The position numbers and the translations under genes were made by a program. This document shows positions 28,465-37,561 of a stretch of 64,000 nt of DNA, piece by piece (position 1 is the stretch's first letter; each line of letters begins with the position of its first letter). This DNA comes from Terrilactibacillus tamarindi (GTDB lineage Bacteria > Bacillota > Bacilli > Bacillales > Sporolactobacillaceae): NCBI RefSeq assembly GCF_009718825.1, contig NZ_WNHB01000005.1, forward strand, positions 98,733-162,732. Reading direction: 5' to 3'. Under the pieces are notes generated by a model, which had not been told where the DNA came from, made no database searches, and worked only from the letters and a program-made list of their open reading frames with translations.

Positions 28465-29268
28465 ATGGTAGCATCTTGGTTAGGTTTAGAAAATAAAACG
28501 ATCATTGTAACAGGTGGGGCTTCTGGAATAGGGAAACATATTTCAAATGTACTTGCAAATGTTGGTGCGCAAGTGATTGTATCAGATCTTAATGTCACAA
28601 CAGGAGATGTTGAAGAAAACGGAGCCTATCATGTTCAAACGGATGTAACAAAAAAAGAGAGCGTTGAAAGTTTAGTTCATCATGTTGTTGAAAAGTTTGG
28701 CACGATTCATGGTCTTGTAAATAATGCCGGTGTTAATCTACCTCGATTATTGGTCGATTTTAGAGGTGAAAAACCAGAGTATGAGTTGAATGAAAAAGAC
28801 TTTGATTTTATGATCAATGTCAATGTTAAAGGGTTGTTTTTGACGACTCAAGCCGTCGTGCGTGAATTCTTAAAAAATAAATCCGGTGTTATTGTTAATA
28901 TTTCATCTGAAGCTGGTATGGAAGGTTCGAATGGTCAAAGTGTATATTCAGCAACAAAAGGGGCTGTTAATGGTTTTACAAGATCATGGGCAAAAGAACT
29001 TGGATCAAGACACATACGCGTAGTTGGCGTTGCACCAGGCATCAATGAAAAAACGGGGTTAACAACAGATGCTTACAACGAGGCACTTGCTTATACAAGA
29101 GGCACGACAGTTGATGGACTTGGAACGGATTACTCTAAGGCTATTCCTCTAGGACGTCCAGGAAAATTAGACGATATTGGAAATCTAGTTGCTTACTTGC
29201 TCTCCAATCGTGCAGATTATATAACAGGAACAACAGTGAATATTACTGGCGGTAAATCTAGAGGATAG
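28465..29268 (+). CDS. srlD: Sorbitol-6-phosphate 2-dehydrogenase (short-chain dehydrogenase)
   Basis: Oxidises sorbitol 6-phosphate, made by the sorbitol PTS, to fructose 6-phosphate with NAD. SDR landmarks: TGGASGIG cofactor loop, NNAG, and Ser...YSATK catalytic residues (SVYSATKGAVNG). The opening SWLGLENKTIIVTGGASGIG is cut from a pattern typical of firmicute sorbitol-6-phosphate dehydrogenases. It is 267 aa from the ATG at 28465, after AAGGGAG; a GTG six codons earlier overlaps that site. The PTS genes follow after an inserted MITE. Confidence 0.9.
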   Translation: MVASWLGLENKTIIVTGGASGIGKHISNVLANVGAQVIVSDLNVTTGDVEENGAYHVQTDVTKKESVESLVHHVVEKFGTIHGLVNNAGVNLPRLLVDFRGEKPEYELNEKDFDFMINVNVKGLFLTTQAVVREFLKNKSGVIVNISSEAGMEGSNGQSVYSATKGAVNGFTRSWAKELGSRHIRVVGVAPGINEKTGLTTDAYNEALAYTRGTTVDGLGTDYSKAIPLGRPGKLDDIGNLVAYLLSNRADYITGTTVNITGGKSRG

Positions 29269-29277
29269 TCTCTTAAA

Positions 29278-29431
29278 GAGGTTGTTCAAAAAGTCACCAA
29301 ATGATAAGCTACGAATCTCGGCGTTGGCTTGTTTTTCCGGTCCTCATGTAGTAAAAACCTACATTCCGGTCCTCGAAACAGCGCCGCCTTGATCTTCTTG
29401 CTTCTAATTTGTCACCTTTTTGAACACGCAC
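29278..29431. mobile_element. Hairpin MITE family 1, copy 2
   Basis: A 154-bp element with ends GAGGTTGTTCAAAAAG and CTTTTTGAACACGCAC, flanked by TTAAA on both sides (29273-29277, 29432-29436). The body forms a long imperfect hairpin with an inner ATGTAG...CTACAT loop and two CCGGTCCTC motifs. It lies between srlD and the regulator gene. It is nearly identical to copy 3, so the family moved recently. Confidence 0.9.
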
Positions 29432-29483
29432 TTAAAGTAAGTTATTCCGCCCAAGTGCACTCGGGTTAAAGGAGATAGTAGAA

Positions 29484-31394
29484 ATGGGCAAAATAACTCA
29501 AGAAGATCGATTAAGATTTATTTTAAAACGTGTTAAAGAAAATGACATAACAGAAGAAGAATTAGCAAGGAAGCTTAATGTTTCCTCAAGAACGATTTAC
29601 AATGATGTTAAAGTGATTAATCAAGCTTTGGATAAATCGTCAGAGCTTAAGTTAGAGAATGGTACTTATCGTTTTCTAATTTATCAACCTGAAAAGGTTG
29701 AAAAAATCATCAAAGAGTTCGAAAAAGAAAGTCAGTTGATCGATACACCGCATCAAAGAGCATCTTATCTCTTTTATCGTTTATTTTACGCAAGTCAACC
29801 ACTAAAATTAGATGATCTTGCCTTTGAACTTAATATAGGTCGTTCAACATTAAATAATGATTTGAAAAAAATTCGATTGGCACTAGCTCCCTATGAAATT
29901 TTGGTTGAAGGGAAACCAAATGAAGGTATCCATGTTGAAGGAAATGAATGGGATATTAGATTATATATGATCCAAAATAATGATAACCGATATTTTGAAT
30001 GTGACAAATTAGATCAAAACATTCAAACTATCATAAGAAATGATTGCAAGGAGCATTTGATTGAGGAAGAAACAGAATATAACTTGATACGATTCATCAT
30101 GGTCGCCTTAAATCGAATGACGTCTCATCCAATTCCTTCACAAATACCTGAAAAATATCAATCTATTAGTCAAACTAAAGAGTTTAGAGAAACCAGTCAT
30201 TTATTAGAGAAGATAGAAAAGGCATTAAAAATAAAGTTAACACAACCAGAAAAAGTTTTTATTACGATTCCCATCGTTAGTAGACGTTCACCGGTAAAAC
30301 TAATGAATGTTGACAAGGTTAAGGTACCTGACGAAATCTTTAGTCTAATTGATGAGATCAAACAGCAAATCCAAAAAGAACTAAATATTGAACTAAATCT
30401 TAATCCAATCATAAATGAATTTAGCTATCATCTTACTTTTATGTTGAATAGATTAATATTTGGCATTCGATTGAAAAATAATCTGATCACAGAAGTCAAA
30501 TTTAAATATCCATTGGCTTATAAAATGGCCGAAATTTCTAACGATGTCATTTATGAAAAATACCATGTAGAAACCTATCAAGATGAACTTGCTTATCTTG
30601 CGTATTATTTTTGCATGATGATTCATGAACAAGAGGAAAAAGTAAAGAAAATAAAACGTGTCGCTATCGTCTGTCATACTGGTAGAGGAACAGCAAAGAT
30701 TATATCGATTCAATTAGATAAAATTCTAGATCAAAACGTAGAAAAGAGGATGTTTTCATCTAATGCTATCCAAAGTGATATTTTAAATACCTTTGATGTC
30801 ATTTTTTCTACAGTCCCAATAGCTTGTGAACTTAACGTTCCAGTTATTTTATTATCAGAAATTTTTGATGAAAAAAAGATCCTCAAAAAAATTAATCAAT
30901 CTTTTCTCTTGAATAAGTTAAATATTGCGACCGACCATCAGCATGAATCATTAATGAGCCATTTATTGAGTGAACATCGTTTTTTTGTCTTAGATCACAC
31001 CAAACGGTATGATGAAAATTTATCTATTATGTTAGATGAACTAACTCAGTTAGATATCGTAGATTTGCAGTTTAAACAAAGAGTTTTTGAACGCGAGGAT
31101 AAAAAAAGAACCCTATTTGATAATGCGATAGCTTTTCCACATACGGTAAATAAAGGCTCAAATCAAATAGTCTTTGCTTTAGGAGTGAGTTCACACCCAA
31201 TTATAGTGGAAGGAAAGGAAATAAAACTCATCTTTTTATTAGGTATACCGGAAAATCAACAACTTGATGATGGAGTCATGATTAGTTTATACGATGAGCT
31301 AATCTCAATAGCGAAGAATAAAGACTTTGTTAACAAACTTTCGAAGACAAAGAACATTCTGGAAGTGAAAAGACTGTTTGAGATGGTGAATTAG
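29484..31394 (+). CDS. PRD-containing transcriptional regulator of the sorbitol operon (BglG/MtlR type)
   Basis: A 636-aa PTS-regulated activator. There are N-terminal HTH domains (about 1-125; LARKLNVSSRTIYNDVKVIN and LAFELNIGRSTLNNDLKKIR), two PRD regions (about 180-395), an EIIB-like domain (VAIVCHTGRGTAKIISIQL, with the Cys) and a C-terminal EIIA-like domain (NAIAFPHTVN, with the phosphorylatable His). It is phosphorylated by PTS proteins and senses sorbitol flux. GGAGATAGTAGAA precedes the ATG. gutM follows directly, as in other sorbitol loci. Confidence 0.9.
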   Translation: MGKITQEDRLRFILKRVKENDITEEELARKLNVSSRTIYNDVKVINQALDKSSELKLENGTYRFLIYQPEKVEKIIKEFEKESQLIDTPHQRASYLFYRLFYASQPLKLDDLAFELNIGRSTLNNDLKKIRLALAPYEILVEGKPNEGIHVEGNEWDIRLYMIQNNDNRYFECDKLDQNIQTIIRNDCKEHLIEEETEYNLIRFIMVALNRMTSHPIPSQIPEKYQSISQTKEFRETSHLLEKIEKALKIKLTQPEKVFITIPIVSRRSPVKLMNVDKVKVPDEIFSLIDEIKQQIQKELNIELNLNPIINEFSYHLTFMLNRLIFGIRLKNNLITEVKFKYPLAYKMAEISNDVIYEKYHVETYQDELAYLAYYFCMMIHEQEEKVKKIKRVAIVCHTGRGTAKIISIQLDKILDQNVEKRMFSSNAIQSDILNTFDVIFSTVPIACELNVPVILLSEIFDEKKILKKINQSFLLNKLNIATDHQHESLMSHLLSEHRFFVLDHTKRYDENLSIMLDELTQLDIVDLQFKQRVFEREDKKRTLFDNAIAFPHTVNKGSNQIVFALGVSSHPIIVEGKEIKLIFLLGIPENQQLDDGVMISLYDELISIAKNKDFVNKLSKTKNILEVKRLFEMVN

Positions 31395-31411
31395 AAAAGA
31401 GGTGTTCATTC

Positions 31412-31861
31412 ATGTTTTTTATCACATTAATGATGTTCATAGGTGGAGCATTTATCGTTCAAATGGCCTTAGGTTATTTACAAATGAAACATTTTTCACA
31501 TGTTTTTACGAGACTGAGGCGCAAAGGAAAAGTGGCCATAGGGCGAAAAAAAGGAAGATTAAGGTCCGGTACAATCGTGTTCATTAGAATTAACGAACAA
31601 GGGAACATCTGTGAGGTACAAAAAATGCAAGGTGTCACTGTCTTAGCAAGGTTTAAAGCATTAAAAGGATTAACAGGAAAAAATATCAAAACCTTAGGAG
31701 AACAAGATTTAAAGGCCTATAACAAACTTCTAAGAGCGGCCATTGAAGATGCAGTCAATAATTACAAAATTGTCATGAGTGGGGGAACCATTCCAACGAA
31801 ATCAACGACCCCATTTCAACAAATGGTCACTTATGGAAAATCTCGTATTCTAGGTAAATAA
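31412..31861 (+). CDS. gutM: Glucitol operon activator-like protein GutM
   Basis: A 149-aa protein with one N-terminal membrane helix (2-22) and a basic cytosolic part (RLRRKGKVAIGRKKGRLRSG). This matches GutM, an accessory activator of the glucitol operon; its mechanism is poorly known and the membrane anchor is notable for an activator. AGAGGTG precedes the ATG 18 nt after the regulator stop, so the two are translated from the same message. Confidence 0.88.
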   Translation: MFFITLMMFIGGAFIVQMALGYLQMKHFSHVFTRLRRKGKVAIGRKKGRLRSGTIVFIRINEQGNICEVQKMQGVTVLARFKALKGLTGKNIKTLGEQDLKAYNKLLRAAIEDAVNNYKIVMSGGTIPTKSTTPFQQMVTYGKSRILGK

Positions 31862-31886
31862 TGAATTTAAAAGGAGTGAAAAAGTA

Positions 31887-32438
31887 ATGGATATAATCGT
31901 TGAACTCGCTAAAGGATTTATTAATCTGTTTGAAACAGGTGGAAAAACATTTATGTCATGGATGACGGGGATTGTTCCTGTAGTCCTTATGCTCCTCGTT
32001 TGTATGAATTCAATTATTCGTTTGATAGGCGAAGATCGAATTAACTCATTAGCAAGTAAATCGGCGCGGAATCCTCTACTTCGTTATATGGTTTTACCTT
32101 TTTTAGGCGCATTTATGCTAGCCAATCCAATGGCTCTTTCTCTTGGTCGATTCTTACCAGAAAAATACAAACCAAGTTACTATGCATCAGCAGCGTTCTT
32201 CTGTCATACAAGTAACGGTATTTTTCCACATATTAATGCAGGGGAACTTTTTATTTGGCTGGGCATTGCACAGGGAATTCAAAAACTCGGATTAGATACG
32301 ACTTCTCTTGCCATCCGGTATTTACTCGTTGGCTTAGTCGCTAATTTCTTATGTGGCTGGATCACCGACTATTTAACTCGTTGGGTTTCGAAACAACAAG
32401 GTGTTGTACTAAGTAGTGAAGTAAAAATTAAAGCGTAA
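31887..32438 (+). CDS. srlA: PTS glucitol/sorbitol transporter subunit IIC (SrlA)
   Basis: First part of the membrane channel of the glucitol PTS, 183 aa with several hydrophobic helices. GRFLPEKYKPSYYASAAFFC and HTSNGIFPHINAGELFIWLG are typical of SrlA/GutA. AAAGGAGTG precedes the ATG. In this PTS family the IIC domain is split between SrlA and the C-terminal half of SrlE, the next gene. Confidence 0.93.
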   Translation: MDIIVELAKGFINLFETGGKTFMSWMTGIVPVVLMLLVCMNSIIRLIGEDRINSLASKSARNPLLRYMVLPFLGAFMLANPMALSLGRFLPEKYKPSYYASAAFFCHTSNGIFPHINAGELFIWLGIAQGIQKLGLDTTSLAIRYLLVGLVANFLCGWITDYLTRWVSKQQGVVLSSEVKIKA

Positions 32439-32453
32439 ATGGGGTGAAGAACC

Positions 32454-33491
32454 ATGACAGAATATAAATCAGCAAAAGTAACTAAAGGTAGCGGGGGGTA
32501 CGGTGGACCTCTTATTATTTCACCAAAAGAAGGTAAAGACAAAATCTTGTATATTGTTGGTGGTGGGGCTAAACCTGCAATTGTCGATAAGTTATCGGAA
32601 ATTACGGGAGCTATTCCTGTTAATGGATTTAAAACAAGTGTACCAGATGAAGAAATAGCAGCAGCTGTGATTGATTGTGGAGGAACACTCCGTTGCGGTA
32701 TTTATCCTAAAAAAGGAATTCCAACCATTAACGTCATGCCGACGGGGAAAAGTGGTCCATTAGCCCAATATATTAATGAGTCTATTTACGTTTCCAATGT
32801 GGGTATTGATCAAATAGCGGCTGTGGGTATTGATCAAATAGCTGCTGCAACTGCTGAAGAAGAGACAATACCAGAAGAATCCAATAAAGCCGTTCATGAA
32901 AAGAAAACATACAAATACAGCACAGATAAGAAAATTTCAGAAACTAAAGCAGAAAGTTCCGATCAAAATATTTTAACAAAAATTGGATTAGGGGCCGGTA
33001 AAGTTATAGATACCTTCTATCAAGCTGGTCGCGATGCCATACAGACATTAATTAATACCATATTACCATTCATGGCATTTGTGGCCATGTTAATTGGAAT
33101 CATTCAAGGATCAGGGATTGGAACATGGTTCGGGAATGTCATGTCTCCATTAGCAGGTAATATATGGGGATTAATACTCATCGGTTTTGTTTGTTCCTTA
33201 CCTTTCCTCTCTCCACTACTTGGACCTGGAGGGGTCATCGGGCAAATCATCGGAACGTTAATAGGTGTTGAAATCGGAAAGGGAAACATTCCACCACAAT
33301 TAGCTTTACCAGCCTTATTTGCAATCAATACGCAGAATGCTTGTGATTTTATTCCAGTTGGCCTTGGATTGGCTGAGGCTGAACCTGAAACAGTCGAAGT
33401 AGGCGTTCCTGCCGTTCTCTATTCACGTTTCTTAATGGGTGCACCAAGGGTGGTTATCGCTTGGTTATGTAGTTTTGGTTTATATGTTTAA
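32454..33491 (+). CDS. srlE: PTS glucitol/sorbitol transporter subunit IIBC (SrlE)
   Basis: The N-terminal IIB domain (about 1-115) carries the phosphorylated Cys in [17 protein letters not shown] charged linker (about 120-180) joins the second membrane domain (about 200-345; [16 protein letters not shown]). At 345 aa it is somewhat longer than E. coli SrlE. Part of the excess is a tandem 8-residue duplication (VGIDQIAA twice) at 32799-32846, in the region joining IIB to the linker. GGGGTGAAGAACC precedes the ATG. Confidence 0.92.
   Translation: MTEYKSAKVTKGSGGYGGPLIISPKEGKDKILYIVGGGAKPAIVDKLSEITGAIPVNGFKTSVPDEEIAAAVIDCGGTLRCGIYPKKGIPTINVMPTGKSGPLAQYINESIYVSNVGIDQIAAVGIDQIAAATAEEETIPEESNKAVHEKKTYKYSTDKKISETKAESSDQNILTKIGLGAGKVIDTFYQAGRDAIQTLINTILPFMAFVAMLIGIIQGSGIGTWFGNVMSPLAGNIWGLILIGFVCSLPFLSPLLGPGGVIGQIIGTLIGVEIGKGNIPPQLALPALFAINTQNACDFIPVGLGLAEAEPETVEVGVPAVLYSRFLMGAPRVVIAWLCSFGLYV
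32799..32846 (+). repeat. In-frame 24-bp tandem duplication in srlE
   Basis: GTGGGTATTGATCAAATAGC plus four more bases occurs twice back to back with one silent difference, giving VGIDQIAA twice. Confidence 0.95.
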
Positions 33492-33494
33492 TCT

Positions 33495-33508
33495 TGAAAG
33501 CGCTTAAA
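33495..33508. promoter_or_regulatory. cre-like site between srlE and srlB
   Basis: TGAAAGCGCTTAAA has the AAGCGCTT core and one mismatch to the cre consensus. It lies inside the operon, so a roadblock role is possible. Confidence 0.5.
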
Positions 33509-33535
33509 TGAAAGTTAAGTAGATCATTATAAAAC

Positions 33536-33572
33536 AAAGGGAGGCAGTCTATTTACACATTGATGTAAATAG
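33536..33572 (+). promoter_or_regulatory. Distant ribosome-binding site followed by a hairpin before srlB
   Basis: AAAGGGAGG (33536-33544) is 36 nt from the srlB ATG, too far for normal use. A perfect hairpin between them (CTATTTACA/TGTAAATAG, 33549-33572) would fold the gap to about 12 nt. The only nearer candidate, AAGAG, is 2 nt from the ATG. Confidence 0.5.
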
Positions 33573-33580
33573 TAAGAGAT

Positions 33581-33939
33581 ATGTCAACAATTTATGAAAA
33601 TAAAATTCAAAGTATTGGTTCAATGGCAAAAGAGTTCTTTTCAGAAAAAATGCTTATCTTATTCGGTAACGAAGCACCGGATGGATTGAAAGACTATTGT
33701 TTTGGTATAGATGTAAAGCCTGTAAATGGTGACATAAAAGTTGGAAATACAGTGTTTTTTAATAACCAATCATACAAAATTACAGCTGTGGGTAATCTTG
33801 TACAAAAAATTTAGTAGATCTCGGCCACATTACGATGAAATTTGATGGAAGCAAGTCACCTGAACTTGCAGGAACATTATACCTTGAGAATAAAGAAGTA
33901 CCAGATATTGATCTTGGAACAAAAATTGAAATTCAATAG
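33581..33939 (+). pseudogene. srlB: PTS glucitol/sorbitol subunit IIA (SrlB), frameshifted
   Basis: The frame from 33581 gives 77 residues of a SrlB-type IIA protein ending in GNLVQKI and a stop at 33812-33814. Reading resumes one base out of frame with the missing C-terminal part (NLVDLGHITMKFDGSKSPEL to IEIQ, stop at 33937-33939). One extra A in the six-A run at 33804-33809 would restore a normal protein of about 119 aa. It is a real loss, an assembly error, or a slippage-dependent gene. The GDIKVGNTV and GHITMKFDG segments match the family. Confidence 0.85.
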
Positions 33940-33992
33940 AGAAAATAGAAGAGGGTACGACGAAAAAAATTTATCTCATATCTTTGTAAAAT

Positions 33993-34031
33993 ACAAAGAA
34001 GCTATTTATCTACTTTAAATAGCTTCTTTGT
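33993..34031. terminator. Bidirectional terminator after the sorbitol operon
   Basis: ACAAAGAAGCTATTT pairs perfectly with AAATAGCTTCTTTGT between convergent genes. Confidence 0.92.
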
Positions 34032-34035
34032 TAAT

Positions 34036-35202
34036 TTATAGATTATCTATAAATCTTCTTATTCGTTTCATTGCTTCTTGAAGCTGGGTTAGGGATGTGG
34101 CATAAGAGCAGCGGATATGACCTTCACCACTCTCACCAAACGCATTTCCTGGTACTACAGCTACTTTTTCAGCCTTTAGTAACTCCTCAGCAAATTCTTC
34201 AGAGCTAAGACCGGTTGATTCAATTGAAGGGAAGGCATAGAAAGCACCACCAGGGTTATGACAGGTTAAACCCATTTCATTCAATGATTGAACAATGAAA
34301 TTACGACGTTGTCGGTAGCTTTTTCGCATTTCTTCCACATTTTCTCTTCCGTTTTTTAGACCTTCGAGACCGGCATATTGGGCCATTGTGGATGCACACA
34401 TGATAGCATATTGATGTATTTTTAACATGCCTTGTGTAATTTCTTCTGGTGCACATACAAAACCTAAACGCCAACCCGTCATGGCAAACCCTTTTGAAAA
34501 TCCATTTAATAAAATCGTCCGTTCACGCATTCCTTCAATGGAAGCGAGACTGGTATAGGGCTCATCGTAAACGAGTTCAGCATAGATTTCATCTGATAGA
34601 ACAAGTAAATCATGGCGCACAGCGATCTCTGCAATTTTTTCGAGTTCAGCTTTATTCAGCATAGTCCCTGTAGGATTATTGGGTGAACAGAGCATAATCG
34701 CCTTCGTACGTTCAGTCATGACTTCTTCTAATTGACTAGGAAGTATTTTGAAGTCATTCTCTTTTAGTGTTTGGACATGAATCGGAACACCGCCAGCCAT
34801 TGTCACAAGCGGGGCATATGATACAAAGCAAGGTTCAACAATAATAACTTCATCACCAGGATTTAAAATAGCTCTAAAAGCGATATCAATCGCTTGGCTA
34901 GCACCTACAGTGACGATGATTTCAGATTCTGGATCATAAGAGACTGAAAATTGCTTTTGCATGTAACCCGCAATTTCTTCTCGTAATTCCATTAAACCAG
35001 CATTCGCTGTATAAGATGTATAGCCTTGTTCTAATGAGGTAATCGCAGCTTCTCTCAAATTCCAAGAAGTCACAAAATCAGGTTCACCCACTCCAAGCGA
35101 AATAACGCCCTTCATTCCAGCAGCTAAATCAAAAAATCGACGAATGCCTGAAGGTTTTAATGCTTTTACATGTTCAGCTAAGTAAGTGGTCGTTTGACTC
35201 AT
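34036..35202 (-). CDS. Class I/II PLP-dependent aminotransferase (YugH/PatA type)
   Basis: Fold-type I aminotransferase of 388 aa. SPNNPTG (Asn), LSDEIYAELVYD (Asp and Tyr) and the PLP lysine in LNGFSKGFAMTGWRLGF are clear, as is the C-terminal Arg in HIRCSYA. The ATG at 35202 shares a base with the stop of the Lrp-type regulator upstream, so translation is coupled. This regulator-aminotransferase pair matches yugG-yugH of Bacillus. Its amino acid substrate is not known; alanine, aspartate or aromatic amino acids are possible. Confidence 0.9.
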   Translation of the reverse strand: MSQTTTYLAEHVKALKPSGIRRFFDLAAGMKGVISLGVGEPDFVTSWNLREAAITSLEQGYTSYTANAGLMELREEIAGYMQKQFSVSYDPESEIIVTVGASQAIDIAFRAILNPGDEVIIVEPCFVSYAPLVTMAGGVPIHVQTLKENDFKILPSQLEEVMTERTKAIMLCSPNNPTGTMLNKAELEKIAEIAVRHDLLVLSDEIYAELVYDEPYTSLASIEGMRERTILLNGFSKGFAMTGWRLGFVCAPEEITQGMLKIHQYAIMCASTMAQYAGLEGLKNGRENVEEMRKSYRQRRNFIVQSLNEMGLTCHNPGGAFYAFPSIESTGLSSEEFAEELLKAEKVAVVPGNAFGESGEGHIRCSYATSLTQLQEAMKRIRRFIDNL

Positions 35203-35702
35203 CACGGAGACACCACAATTCTTCGATCTTCATCATCTGACTCATATACAGTGCCATCATGTTTATATTTTTTCAAAATAAAGTGCGTTGTTGTAGAGAT
35301 AACAGATTCAATCGTTGAAAGTTTATTGGAAACAAACCGAGCGACTTCATTCATTGACTTCCCTTCTATAACAACGGATAAATCGTATGTACCAGACATT
35401 AAGTAAACCGATTTAACCTCTTTAAAACGATAAATGCGCTCAGCTACAGCATCAAAGCCAACGTCCCTTTTCGGAGTCACTTTGACATCAATCATGGCTG
35501 TAACCCCTTCATGGCCTTCAATTTTTGACCAATCTACAAGGGAAACATAGCGAACAATAATGTTATGTTCTTCAAGTTTTTTAATGATTTTGTCTGTCTC
35601 ATCTAAGCTTAAATTAGTCATCTTCGCGATATCTTCATTTGATAAGCGAGCGTTTTTTTCTAGAATCTCTGCGATTTCAATTTCAGTTGATGTAAGTTTC
35701 AT
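35202..35702 (-). CDS. Lrp/AsnC family transcriptional regulator (YugG type)
   Basis: A 166-aa feast/famine regulator: N-terminal HTH (about 5-55; LSNEDIAKMTNLSLDETDKIIKKL) and C-terminal RAM domain (about 65-150) that binds an amino acid. GGAGAG lies before the ATG. The last base pair of its stop is shared with the next gene's start, so it is co-expressed with the aminotransferase and probably controls it. Confidence 0.9.
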   Translation of the reverse strand: MKLTSTEIEIAEILEKNARLSNEDIAKMTNLSLDETDKIIKKLEEHNIIVRYVSLVDWSKIEGHEGVTAMIDVKVTPKRDVGFDAVAERIYRFKEVKSVYLMSGTYDLSVVIEGKSMNEVARFVSNKLSTIESVISTTTHFILKKYKHDGTVYESDDEDRRIVVSP

Positions 35703-35824
35703 GAAATCTCTCCTGTCATCTGCAAGTATCCCTATTATAGCAAATGCAAAGCCGTTATTAAATGAATTCTGGATGTTGAAACTTAATATTTTTTGAGAAT
35801 CAAAATGACTAATAAGATGTTAAA

Positions 35825-35852
35825 AGCAAAAAATCCTTCAACCAATGAAGGA
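35825..35852 (-). terminator. Terminator, probably that of the DUF2238 gene
   Basis: TCCTTCA pairs with TGAAGGA, and on the minus strand it is followed by TTTTTT. It lies downstream of the DUF2238 gene on that strand but is now separated from it by mobile element copy B. Confidence 0.7.
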
Positions 35853-35952
35853 CGAAATTTCAGTCAAGTTCTTCAATAAAAATGTATAGGATCTTTTTAA
35901 TTAAAGTAGATGATCACTACAGTATGTCGTGTAATGCAATTATTTCGTTTAT

Positions 35953-36082
35953 CCCGCCTTAACGGCAAGTAAAGGCCCCCATCTCAAGATTCTGAGTAGT
36001 CAAAGAAGATTGGTAGGGGATCAACTGCCCGTAAAGGTCCGATTGGTTCAGCTAACCATCAGTGGGGGAGAGTGAACTTCAC
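35953..36082 (+). mobile_element. Family 2 element, copy B (bcr1/IS200-IS605-like)
   Basis: TTTAT (35948-35952), then CCCGCCTTAACGGCAAGTAAA, the shared GGATCAACTGCCCGTAAAGG core, an incomplete CCATCAGTGGGGG stem and GAACTTCAC ending at TTTAT (36083-36087). The left end is quoted only in part here. The 3' arm of the last stem is largely missing, making this copy 130 bp. The stop codon of the DUF2238 gene lies in the right-hand TTTAT border. Confidence 0.75.
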
Positions 36083-36083
36083 T

Positions 36084-36653
36084 TTATTGCTTCTTTATCT
36101 TCGTTCTTACCCCGGCAATGGTGGCAATAACAAGTCCACCGAGGGTATCAGCGATTAAATCGGTCATTGTGTCGGTGTTACCACCGCCTTGCAGAGTCTG
36201 GCCAAAGAGTTGGTCAGTACTAAATTCATAAATTTCCCATACAACGCCTCCAAAGACAGCGAAAGAGAGCGTAAAAAGAAAAACCAGCCAAGGAGAAATT
36301 TCATGTCCAGCACTTCGATGTGTGAGTCGTTCGTACAAAGCAATGGCTGTATAAGCAAGGATCACACCACTAATCACATGCATAAATGTATCCCACCAAC
36401 CGAGACCGTACCAGCCCATTAATGAACCTAAAAATTGCGATCCAAGTAAAAATATTAGATAAGAAATGACGATAGGTAAATTAAATTGTATTTTTTTAAA
36501 AAAAGTAAGGAGAAGGGGGATAGCACCGCAAATGACGCCTCCGATGGCTATAACGGACTTAAATGATAGGTCTTGGGTGTGATAGTAAATGGCTAAAATG
36601 GCCATAAAAAGGACATAAGCTCCACTCAAAGCCATGACTAGTTTGCGTTTCAT
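36084..36653 (-). CDS. DUF2238-like integral membrane protein
   Basis: A 189-aa protein with about five to six membrane helices. WWDTFMHVISGVILAY and FGGVVWEIYEFSTDQLFG carry the conserved polar residues (Asp, His, Glu) seen in DUF2238/YjdF-type proteins; their clustering in membrane segments hints at a metal site, which is inference. GGAGTTGGTGAACAA precedes the ATG. The stop codon falls in the border of mobile element copy B, so the original C-terminus could have been altered. Function unknown. Confidence 0.75.
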   Translation of the reverse strand: MKRKLVMALSGAYVLFMAILAIYYHTQDLSFKSVIAIGGVICGAIPLLLTFFKKIQFNLPIVISYLIFLLGSQFLGSLMGWYGLGWWDTFMHVISGVILAYTAIALYERLTHRSAGHEISPWLVFLFTLSFAVFGGVVWEIYEFSTDQLFGQTLQGGGNTDTMTDLIADTLGGLVIATIAGVRTKIKKQ

Positions 36654-36824
36654 TTGTTCACCAACTCCATCCGTTCAAATAGTACTAAATCTTATGATAT
36701 GCCGTCTATTGAATTATTATTACCACTATCAATTAATTGGTGAATGATAAGAAAAGTTGGTAATTAATCAATGAAAATGCAAACAGATAAACACTATTTA
36801 CGTTAGCAAACAATAACGAATCAG

Positions 36825-37388
36825 TTAATTCAAGATTGATTTTAGTTCTCGATAGACACGCGCAACAGGTAAACCCATAACTGAGAAAAAATCACCATTG
36901 ATCCTTTTGACGAAAAGAGCACCTTGTCCTTGAATCCCATAGGCTCCAGCTTTATCAAAAGAATCACCAGTTGAAATATAGTTATTAATTTCTTCGTCCG
37001 TTAAATCATAAAAAGCGACATCCGTTTTTTCAACAAAGGATAGGGTGATATCATTTGATTTAATGCATACTCCTGTCATAACAGTATGAATACGGCCGGA
37101 AAGCCGTTTTAACATTTGTTTAGCTTCTTGTTCGTTTTTGGGCTTTCCAAGACTAACATTATCTACACAAACCATGGTATCGGCACCGATAATCACGGCA
37201 TCTGGGTAATTTAGGCTGACGGCCTCTGCTTTTTGTTCAGCTAATGATTTGACATTTTCCTCTGGAGTAAAGTTTTCATTTAATTTTTCATTAATTTCAC
37301 TGACAACGATTTTGTAAGGAAAACCCGTCTTATCAAGAAGTTCCTTACGTCTAGGGGAATTTGATGCAAGAATTAGTTTTTGTGACAT
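36825..37388 (-). CDS. maf: Maf family nucleoside triphosphate pyrophosphatase
   Basis: House-cleaning enzyme that hydrolyses non-canonical or methylated dNTP/UTP, linked to septum formation. LILASNSPRRKELL is the substrate-binding signature, the catalytic Asp is in VIIGADTMV, and LGKPKNEQEA with LSGRIHTVMTGV complete the family pattern. 187 aa is normal. GGAGG lies before the ATG. It stands alone here rather than next to mreBCD or radC as in B. subtilis. Confidence 0.95.
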   Translation of the reverse strand: MSQKLILASNSPRRKELLDKTGFPYKIVVSEINEKLNENFTPEENVKSLAEQKAEAVSLNYPDAVIIGADTMVCVDNVSLGKPKNEQEAKQMLKRLSGRIHTVMTGVCIKSNDITLSFVEKTDVAFYDLTDEEINNYISTGDSFDKAGAYGIQGQGALFVKRINGDFFSVMGLPVARVYRELKSILN

Positions 37389-37561
37389 AAGAATTCAACC
37401 TCCATAAAAGATGCTTTTAACCATTATTTTAGCCATAATCGTGGTATGGTACAATTTTTCTGTTAATATCGTTAATTCCGTGTTCTTTTTACGCAATTAC
37501 GTAAATAATTGACAAGCCACTTGGTAATCTAGTTCAAAATAGTAAAAGACATATATTTTAT

